A program made the position numbers and the translations under genes. Under the pieces are notes generated by a model. It did not search any database. It saw only the letters and a list, made by a program, of their open reading frames with translations, and was not told the DNA's origin. A stretch of 37,096 bases of DNA. Origin: Candidatus Angelobacter sp. Gp1-AA117 (GTDB taxonomy: Bacteria > Acidobacteriota > Terriglobia > Terriglobales > Acidobacteriaceae). Numbering within the stretch: position 1 is the first letter of the stretch; each line of letters starts with the position of its first letter. The stretch lies in NCBI GenBank assembly GCA_003223515.1, contig QHVI01000082.1, forward strand, positions 1 to 37,096. Direction: 5' to 3'. Positions 31,601 to 37,096 of this stretch are shown here, one piece after another.

Positions 31601-31648
31601 AATGGGTAATTGGGTAATTCGGTAATTGGGTAAGTAATTGGGTAAATG
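31601..31648 (+). repeat. GGGTAATTGGGTAATTCGG repeat array
   Basis: Tandem units of GGGTAATT(G/C) begin 2 bp after the anti-sigma stop and end in GGTAAATGAA, shortly before the ribosome site of the next gene. Same family as 514-602. Confidence 0.8.
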
Positions 31649-31674
31649 AAAACCACACTAAGAAGGAGAGTTTC

Positions 31675-32532
31675 ATGAGTAGAACTTCATTTGCGATTGT
31701 ATGCATATTGCTTTTGGGTGCGGCGGCATTTGCGCAACAAGAGAAGCGTGAAAGTACGCTAACGGCGGTGTTGTCACAATCAGACAAGCATGAGGGCGGT
31801 GTAACAGAGGTACGCCAGATCATCAACGGAGAAGAGGGCGGAATTAATTTCCTCTCCATGGAGATGGGCTCCAGGGAAACCGTGCAGGGCGCGCCCTACA
31901 CGGCCACCGCCATTACCGAAAGCACGCAGGTGCTGGCGGACGGCAACCGCATCGCGAACAAGAGTAGCGCGTTCATCGCCCGCAACGGGCAAGGCCGGGT
32001 ACGCCGTGAAGAAACGTTTGGCCCGGGCGGTTCGGAGTCAAAAAAGGTAGTCCTGATTACCGATCCTTTGAGTAAAACAGACTACGTCTTGAATCCGGAC
32101 GAACAGATGGCCCGCGTGGTAAAGCGCAGGGAATTCAACGGTAATGTAATCATACTCAATCAACAGAAGAAAATAGAAACTGAAACAAAGGGCCTGGCCA
32201 TTGAACGCCGTCATGAAGGCGAGGGAGAGGTTAAACGCGAAACCCTGCCGGCCCAGGTCATTGAAGGCCTGAGCTGTGAAGGTGAGCGGATTACGCGCAC
32301 GATCCCGGCAGGGGCGATCGGCAATGAAAAGCCGCTGGAAATCGTCTCCGAAACCTGGACTTCTCCTGAATTGCACGTGATGGTCATGAGGAAGCGCAAC
32401 GATCCGCGAACAGGCGAAACTCTCTATCGTCTTACCGATATCAAGCGCGGCGAACCTGACCCGGCATTGTTCCAGGTTCCCAGCAATTACAAGAGCACCA
32501 TCAAGGTCGAGCCTCCTCCTTCAAGGGATTAA
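31675..32532 (+). CDS. Secreted protein of unknown function, probable sigma-operon effector
   Basis: A 285-residue protein with a signal peptide (MSRTSFAIVCILLLGAAAFA, about 1-20). The mature region has repeated beta strands (GAPYTATAITESTQVLADGN, IANKSSAFIARNGQGRVRRE, TDPLSKTDYVLNPDEQMARV) and one Cys. An outer-membrane or periplasmic beta-rich binding domain, perhaps lipoprotein-carrier-like, is conceivable, but I do not recognise the family. GAAGGAGAG lies seven bases ahead of the ATG. It follows the sigma/anti-sigma pair by 75 bp, with a repeat array between, and is closed by the terminator at 32668-32699. It is probably co-transcribed. Confidence 0.75.
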   Translation: MSRTSFAIVCILLLGAAAFAQQEKRESTLTAVLSQSDKHEGGVTEVRQIINGEEGGINFLSMEMGSRETVQGAPYTATAITESTQVLADGNRIANKSSAFIARNGQGRVRREETFGPGGSESKKVVLITDPLSKTDYVLNPDEQMARVVKRREFNGNVIILNQQKKIETETKGLAIERRHEGEGEVKRETLPAQVIEGLSCEGERITRTIPAGAIGNEKPLEIVSETWTSPELHVMVMRKRNDPRTGETLYRLTDIKRGEPDPALFQVPSNYKSTIKVEPPPSRD

Positions 32533-32588
32533 TCCTCATTCTCCTTGGTTGGGGAAAACCGGGTCGTCATGGCCCGATTATCTTAATT

Positions 32589-32667
32589 TTTGGCCGCTGA
32601 TGAACGCTGATAACACTGAAAAACCAAGAGCTTTACCACTGATTACACGGATAAACACAGATGAAAA
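32589..32667 (+). repeat. CTGATGAACGCTGATAACACTG repeat, two blocks
   Basis: Two related blocks, CCGCTGATGAACGCTGATAA (then CACTGAA) and CCACTGATTACACGGATAAA (then CACAGATGAA), are separated by 18 bp. Same family as 11076-11104. Confidence 0.7.
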
Positions 32668-32699
32668 GGCATTGACATCGTCAATGCCCTTTCCTTTTT
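32668..32699 (+). terminator. Intrinsic terminator of the sigma operon
   Basis: GGCATTGAC (32668-32676) pairs perfectly with GTCAATGCC (32680-32688) around ATC, followed by CTTTCCTTTTT. It is the first good terminator after the sigma, anti-sigma and secreted-protein genes. Confidence 0.8.
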
Positions 32700-33061
32700 A
32701 CCCGTGCGATAATGTTTCGGCTCTTGCACGCACACACCAGCGTGTTCCGCTTTTCGTTACAAACATCTTATTCAGGGAACCAGGCGCGGTTGTAATTTTC
32801 TTCTGAGAGGCTCAGGATTTTACGAATTGAAAGCAGTTAGCCCGTTTGGCGGTAAGAATCTTCATTCCGCCCGCTCCGAATTCCTGTGATTCGAACAAAA
32901 ATATTAAAAAACCTTGCGAAGTTCACGTTTAAGCTAACTTACTGCCCGCCTTGACTTCCGGAAATTTGAAGGTCGAGTCAGGACCCATGTGTCAGGAGTC
33001 CTGATCGGTTTTTGATTGGACTACCGACTCAGATTCTTCTGATTTTTCTCAAGGAGCGCTA

Positions 33062-33496
33062 TTGAAAAAAAGCAGTCGGCGCGACTTCATCAAAATACGT
33101 GCGCTCGCTGGAGCCAGCATGGCAATGCCTGCTCTGGCGCAGAACACCCGTGTCCTTACCAATGGCCAGGCGGGAAAGTATCGTAGACATGTGTGGCACA
33201 GCCTGGGAATTCAGCCCCAGCGCGCCGTGCTTCAGCAACTTGTCGATCCCCTGCCCATTCCACCCGTAATCCGGCCCGCAACCGGATCAATCACCAGGAT
33301 AGATATGAAGGTGGTGCAGAAATTACTGCATCGCGACCTGCCACCCATAACCGCAAGAAAAGCCGTCACCAGAAGTTGGGCCAGGAGGGCCTGCTGGAAG
33401 AGGCGGCACACACAGCTCACCGATCAAAACCTGAACAAGCAAGGAACATTTGTATCTTGCGAAGGAGCTATCTCAAATGAAGAATTTCCAGCGTAG
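33062..33496 (+). pseudogene. Tat-leader fragment of a multicopper oxidase
   Basis: A 144-codon frame opened by TTG. The first 28 residues are a good Tat signal (SRRDFIK, then a hydrophobic ALAGASMAMPALAQ). Residues about 58-97 (LQQLVDPLPIPPVIRP, DMKVVQKLLHRDLPP) match the N-terminal segment typical of CotA/bilirubin oxidase-like multicopper oxidases. Thereafter the sequence becomes Arg/Lys-rich without family similarity, and none of the other frames resumes the oxidase. The frame ends 20 nt inside the intact oxidase gene. It is best read as the remnant of an oxidase gene, either a decayed tandem paralogue or the Tat leader of an earlier version. A functional short protein cannot be excluded. 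Confidence 0.6.
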
Positions 33497-35978
33497 TTTA
33501 CCCCAGTACGCAACGCTAATTGTGGCAGGAGTCATTCTGGTGCTGGCGCAGACCGCCAGCTTTGCCCAGACCTCCACTGCCCCCACAAGCATGTTGATTG
33601 CGCCCACAACACCTGTTGCCAGCGGGCATGCTCACAGCACGGCAGCAGGCGCTACCCCGGCGCCGGCGCAGACCACGACGCCCACACAAATGAGACGCAA
33701 AGGCATGTCAATGCACGTGCAGAAATGGATGACACTACCGACCGGAAGCTCCAACCCCGCGGTAACGCCTCTGGATCCCAGCACCGTTCCGAAGTTCGTG
33801 AATCAGTTGACCAGGCCTGCAACCTTTGTTCCCACAGGGACGAAATTCGACCCGACAATTGGCAGGAACGTCCCGCTCTACAACGTCACGGAAGTTACAA
33901 CTTTCCAGCAGATCCTGCCGCCGGGATTCCCCAAGACTAAGATCTATGCTTACAGCGGCCAGGCGAACGTTGCTGCGCCGGGCCAGACGCAAAACATCCA
34001 GAACGTCGCCTCAACACCCGGACCGACTTTCGAGGCAACTGCGAACCAGCGCATCTTCGTTCACTATAACAACGAACTGGAAGGTTCGCACATGTTCCCA
34101 GTCGACCCCACCATCCATGCGGCTAACCCCAACAACGCGCCGATACCGCAACCACCGTACGTCGATGCCAACGGTAACTTGCTCGTACCCTTCCCGCCGG
34201 GCTACCCGCAGTTTCAAAGCCCCATTGTGACCGTGCCTCACCTGCATGGAGGTTACACACCATCTGCCTCCGACGGTTTTCCCGAGTCCTGGTTCTCCGA
34301 TTTTTCAGCAGGAAAGACAGGTCCAACATTCACGGGCACTACGTTCGAATACTTCAACTCCCAGTTGCCGACCCTGCTCTGGTATCACGACCACGCTCTG
34401 GGACTGACGCGCCTCAACCTCGCGGCAGGCCTCGAGGGCATGTTCATCATTCGTGATCCCCAGAACGACAACATTTCACCGCTCCTTCCCTCGGGGCAAT
34501 TCGAGTGGCCGCTCATGCTGACGGATAGGGCTTTCAACAGCGACGGCTCCATTCATTTCACCACCGTCGGCGACAACCCTGATTTCCATCCGTATTGGGA
34601 TCCCGAGTACTTTGGCGACGAGATCATGGTCAACGGCAAGGTATGGCCGAACCTGAACGTGCAGCGGCGCCAGTACCGGTTCCGCATCGTCGATGGCTCC
34701 AACGCGCGCTTCTACGGCTTGTCCTTTGTGAATCAGACAACCGGGAAGCCCATTCCCTTTATACAGATCGGCAGCGACGGCGGCTTCTTGCGCGCGCCCG
34801 TCACCATGACGCACAAGCTCATTGCAATCTGTGAGCGAATCGACATCCTCGTCGACTTCTCCAATCTTCCGGCAGGAACTAAGGTTGTACTGACGAACGA
34901 CGCTATTGCGCCCAACCCGGGTGGCGATCCCGCCGATGCCAACACCGGTGTGGTCATGCAATTCACCGTACAGAACTCCCAGGCTGTGCATCCGAATCCT
35001 CCTCCAACAAAACTGATCAGCATTCCCACGCTCACTCCAACCCCGAACATCGGCAATCCAAAGCTCTTCACGCTGAACGAGCAGGAAAGCCCTGACAGTG
35101 CTCTTTTCCCGGGCAATCCCCTGCATGTTCTCATCGACGGACGCGCTTTCCATGAGGATGTCACGGAAATCCCCAGAGTGGGCACGACAGAAGAGTGGTA
35201 CATCCAGAACCTCACGCAGGATGCCCATCCCATCCACATTCACCTGGTCGAGTTCCAGTTGGAAGACCGGCAGGCTATTGACGCCAACCGCATGCTGGCC
35301 TACTTTGAGAAACTGAATGGGCCGAACTCGGCTCTTCCGCTCAATCATCCACCGGTCAGAATCAATGTGGAGAATCCGGTGCAATTCTGCGATCCGAACA
35401 ATCCCAACAATCCAGACGGAACGCCTACGGACCCGAGCGACCCGACCTGTGTGCTTGGTGTCCGTGACTTCCAGTTTGACACGCAGAACGGCGCCCTCGG
35501 CACTACAGACGACTTTACCGAGCCCGGCGTGCCTAGTACCGCGATACCCGCCAGCCAATTCCCTGGCGAGGACGGATGGAAGGACGTCGTCCTGGCCCCG
35601 CCGTTCGTGGTCACGCGAGTGCTGGTCCGCCTGGCATTGCAGAACACGAACGACGCCAACCTGAAGCCCGGGCAAAACGTATTCCCATTTGACCCGACGG
35701 CAGGGCCTGGTTACGTCTGGCACTGTCACATCCTTGATCACGAAGACAACGACATGATGCGCCCCATGGTCATCACGTTTAAGGACCTGCCGAGTCTCAA
35801 CAGCGCGTCTAAAATCCCGGATGGGATTCTCAACGCGAACTCTCCAACGCGTGATGCCAATGTAGCGCCGGCTACCACCACCCAGCCGGCCCATAACCAT
35901 AACGGCTCTACACCCACAACCGAGCAGAAGGGCAGCATGCCATCACCCATGCCTATGCCCATGCGCGAACAGCAATGA
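33477..35978 (+). CDS. Multicopper oxidase, secreted (CotA/bilirubin oxidase-like)
   Basis: An 833-residue oxidase, larger than the usual 500-600. A Sec signal peptide (about 1-31) precedes a low-complexity Thr/Ala/Pro segment. All four copper-binding blocks are present: His255-x-His257 (PHLHGG), His304-x-His306 (WYHDHALG), His584, His587 and His589 (HPIHIH), and the C-terminal His749-Cys750-His751...His755 with axial Met760. Type 1 and trinuclear sites therefore appear intact. Substrates of the family include phenols, bilirubin-like compounds and metal ions. The tail is His/Met/Pro-rich (HNHNGS, MPSPMPMPM) and may bind copper. GAAGGAG precedes the ATG by nine bases. A Tat-leader fragment of the same family lies directly upstream. 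Confidence 0.93.
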   Translation: MKNFQRSLPQYATLIVAGVILVLAQTASFAQTSTAPTSMLIAPTTPVASGHAHSTAAGATPAPAQTTTPTQMRRKGMSMHVQKWMTLPTGSSNPAVTPLDPSTVPKFVNQLTRPATFVPTGTKFDPTIGRNVPLYNVTEVTTFQQILPPGFPKTKIYAYSGQANVAAPGQTQNIQNVASTPGPTFEATANQRIFVHYNNELEGSHMFPVDPTIHAANPNNAPIPQPPYVDANGNLLVPFPPGYPQFQSPIVTVPHLHGGYTPSASDGFPESWFSDFSAGKTGPTFTGTTFEYFNSQLPTLLWYHDHALGLTRLNLAAGLEGMFIIRDPQNDNISPLLPSGQFEWPLMLTDRAFNSDGSIHFTTVGDNPDFHPYWDPEYFGDEIMVNGKVWPNLNVQRRQYRFRIVDGSNARFYGLSFVNQTTGKPIPFIQIGSDGGFLRAPVTMTHKLIAICERIDILVDFSNLPAGTKVVLTNDAIAPNPGGDPADANTGVVMQFTVQNSQAVHPNPPPTKLISIPTLTPTPNIGNPKLFTLNEQESPDSALFPGNPLHVLIDGRAFHEDVTEIPRVGTTEEWYIQNLTQDAHPIHIHLVEFQLEDRQAIDANRMLAYFEKLNGPNSALPLNHPPVRINVENPVQFCDPNNPNNPDGTPTDPSDPTCVLGVRDFQFDTQNGALGTTDDFTEPGVPSTAIPASQFPGEDGWKDVVLAPPFVVTRVLVRLALQNTNDANLKPGQNVFPFDPTAGPGYVWHCHILDHEDNDMMRPMVITFKDLPSLNSASKIPDGILNANSPTRDANVAPATTTQPAHNHNGSTPTTEQKGSMPSPMPMPMREQQ

Positions 35979-35998
35979 AGAAGTAGATACGCCTTTAA

Positions 35999-36046
35999 GG
36001 AGGTGGCGAAGAGAAGGGCGCACAGCCCCTCTCTTCCCGCCTCTTT
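35999..36046 (+). terminator. Imperfect hairpin after the multicopper oxidase
   Basis: AAGAGAAGGG (36009-36018) pairs with CCCCTCTCTT (36026-36035) with one mismatch. The pairing extends imperfectly outward through GAGGTGGC and CCGCCTC, followed by TTT. Confidence 0.6.
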
Positions 36047-36079
36047 GGAGGTTAATCCCCGGTCGAGATTGTGAAATTT

Positions 36080-37096
36080 ATGAACTTCCAACGTTGGCAA
36101 GCCCGTATTCTCGTGCTGCTTCTCTGCAGCGTGGCCTCAGTTTCCGGCCTGAAGGCGCAAACGCAAGCGCAAGGAGAGGCAGCCTACCACGTCAAGCGCC
36201 AGCAAGCGATGCAGCTTTTTGCGCAAGACAAGCGCCTGCAAGCCCTGCCGCTGCTGGAAGAACTGGTGCAGCAGAACCCGAAAGATGATGAGGTGCTGGT
36301 GGCCTTGGCGGCATCTCTGGTTCACCACGCGGCAACCTTGACGGACCAGCAACAGGCCGGCAGGGAACGTTTTCGCGCCAGGAATCTGGTGCAAGAAGCG
36401 CTGGACTTCGGAAATAGCAGTCCCTTGGCGCATAATTTACGCCAGCTCCTTCAGGAGTTGCCGGCAAATGGCGCGATCCAGTTTTCCGATAATCCGGCGG
36501 TAGAGCAGGCCATGGTAGCGGGAGAGGCGGCCTTCTCCCGGCATGATTTTGCTGAAGCCCTCAAAGACTATGGCAAAGCGCTGGAACTGGATCCGAAAAA
36601 CTACGCCGCTATCCTGTTTACCGGGAATACCTACCACAGACAGGGTGACGTTGCCAAAGCGGGAGAGTGGTATGAACGCGCAATCCAGCTCGATCCGAAT
36701 ACCGAAACAGCGTATCGCTACTATGCCGAAATGCTGGTGAAAGAAGGCGATATGGCAAAAGCTCGGACTATGCTTATTCATGCGGTCGTAGCCGAACCTT
36801 ACAACCGAATTGTCTGGCGCGATCTGATGACCTGGGCCGCGCTCAACAATACAAAGCTTAATTTCAAATACGCTGGGGCATGGCCGGATCCTGCGCCTCT
36901 GAAGCAACCAGACGTTACAGCTCCTGCGAAAAGCGAATCGTTGTTCGATGTCAAACTCTTTCCGGAGCGCCCCAGGAACCTCTCTGATGCCTGGCGGGCG
37001 TATGACTCGGTTCGCGAGTCCTGGAAAAACGGCGTCAAATTCAAGCAGCAATTTCCTCAGGAAGCCGAGTACAGGCATAGTCTCGCGGAGGAAAGC
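36080..37096 (+). CDS. Secreted TPR protein, cut by the window end
   Basis: 339 codons are visible and the frame is open at the right edge. A signal peptide (MNFQRWQARILVLLLCSVASVSGLKAQ, about 1-27) is followed by an irregular helical region (about 35-135). Two or three clear TPRs follow (about 145-250; FAEALKDYGKALELDPKNYA, AKAGEWYERAIQLDPNTETA), then a charged segment (LSDAWRAYDSVRESWKN). An in-frame GTG nine bases upstream (36071) is an alternative start. No enzyme domain is visible in the part available. It follows the multicopper oxidase by about 100 bp, with a hairpin between, so an operon is uncertain. Confidence 0.8.
   Translation, partial: MNFQRWQARILVLLLCSVASVSGLKAQTQAQGEAAYHVKRQQAMQLFAQDKRLQALPLLEELVQQNPKDDEVLVALAASLVHHAATLTDQQQAGRERFRARNLVQEALDFGNSSPLAHNLRQLLQELPANGAIQFSDNPAVEQAMVAGEAAFSRHDFAEALKDYGKALELDPKNYAAILFTGNTYHRQGDVAKAGEWYERAIQLDPNTETAYRYYAEMLVKEGDMAKARTMLIHAVVAEPYNRIVWRDLMTWAALNNTKLNFKYAGAWPDPAPLKQPDVTAPAKSESLFDVKLFPERPRNLSDAWRAYDSVRESWKNGVKFKQQFPQEAEYRHSLAEES

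Larger units (their letters stand above)
32533..33061. other. Long intergenic region: repeats, terminator, oxidase upstream region
   Basis: No gene supported. It holds an array of the GATAACACTGATGAACAC family (32589-32667), the terminator at 32668-32699, and further right an AT-rich stretch with two direct GTCAGGA copies (32977-32983 and 32991-32997). TCAGGAC (32978-32984) also pairs with GTCCTGA (32998-33004). The open frame at 32549-32806 is translated repeat DNA. Confidence 0.6.

Noticed and set aside
32549-32806. An 85-codon frame after the sigma operon
   Set aside because: It translates two repeat blocks and the terminator hairpin; no ribosome site and no protein-like features.
34476-35900. 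A 474-codon minus-strand frame inside the multicopper oxidase gene
   Set aside because: The plus strand encodes all copper-site motifs through this span. The antisense frame is Arg/Val/Gly-rich without motifs, as expected from codon-bias shadowing.

Overview
The window looks like a chromosomal segment of a Gram-negative, moderately GC-rich bacterium, most likely an acidobacterium of the Terriglobia type. This is inferred from gene content and style, not from a marker gene. The pointers are many secreted proteins of unknown family, a PagL-like outer-membrane lipid A deacylase, a TPR-CHAT lipoprotein, a large patatin-like membrane protein, an ECF sigma factor with a membrane partner whose C-terminal domain I associate with acidobacteria, and gaps filled with degenerate short tandem repeats. 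No rRNA, tRNA, CRISPR array, transposase, integrase or phage gene was recognised.

Layout: (1) 1-1650: a Cys-rich microprotein missed by length cut-offs, an HhH-GPD DNA glycosylase and a 50-residue membrane protein. (2) 1644-9885: a divergent cluster. On the minus strand are a small secreted protein, an M48 metallopeptidase with TPRs and a YbjN-like secreted protein in tight order. On the plus strand is a 1702-residue TPR-CHAT caspase-like lipoprotein. A perfect inverted repeat lies in the shared 168-bp promoter region. (3) 9927-11614: a cytosolic sulfite-oxidase-like molybdoenzyme, an ArsR repressor and an ArsI/CadI dioxygenase, the last two sharing a 9-bp promoter motif. (4) 11733-18470: a secreted unknown, a fused formiminotransferase-cyclodeaminase, PagL, a small secreted carboxypeptidase-regulatory-like protein, YebC, a half-length AI-2E permease, PurQ and a double-BON lipoprotein. 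(5) 18783-25485: a patatin-like membrane phospholipase, a D-2-hydroxyacid dehydrogenase, a papain-fold-like secreted protein, and a glycosyltransferase-aminotransferase pair with overlapping stop and start codons. (6) 25703-30190: an M1 aminopeptidase whose signal peptide has no ordinary start codon, a TPR protein and a secreted unknown. (7) 30401-32532: an ECF sigma factor, a translationally coupled membrane partner and a secreted unknown, closed by a strong terminator. (8) 33062-37096: a decayed Tat-leader fragment of a multicopper oxidase, an intact multicopper oxidase and a TPR protein cut by the window edge.

Most of the window is a patchwork of short, functionally unrelated units. The parts that read as systems are the TPR-CHAT/M48 cluster, the arsenic-responsive pair, the sigma/anti-sigma/effector operon and the glycosyltransferase/aminotransferase pair. 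Many units are separated by short-repeat arrays of at least six sequence families. Several genes lack a Shine-Dalgarno sequence but carry a -10-like box immediately upstream of the start codon, suggesting leaderless mRNAs.
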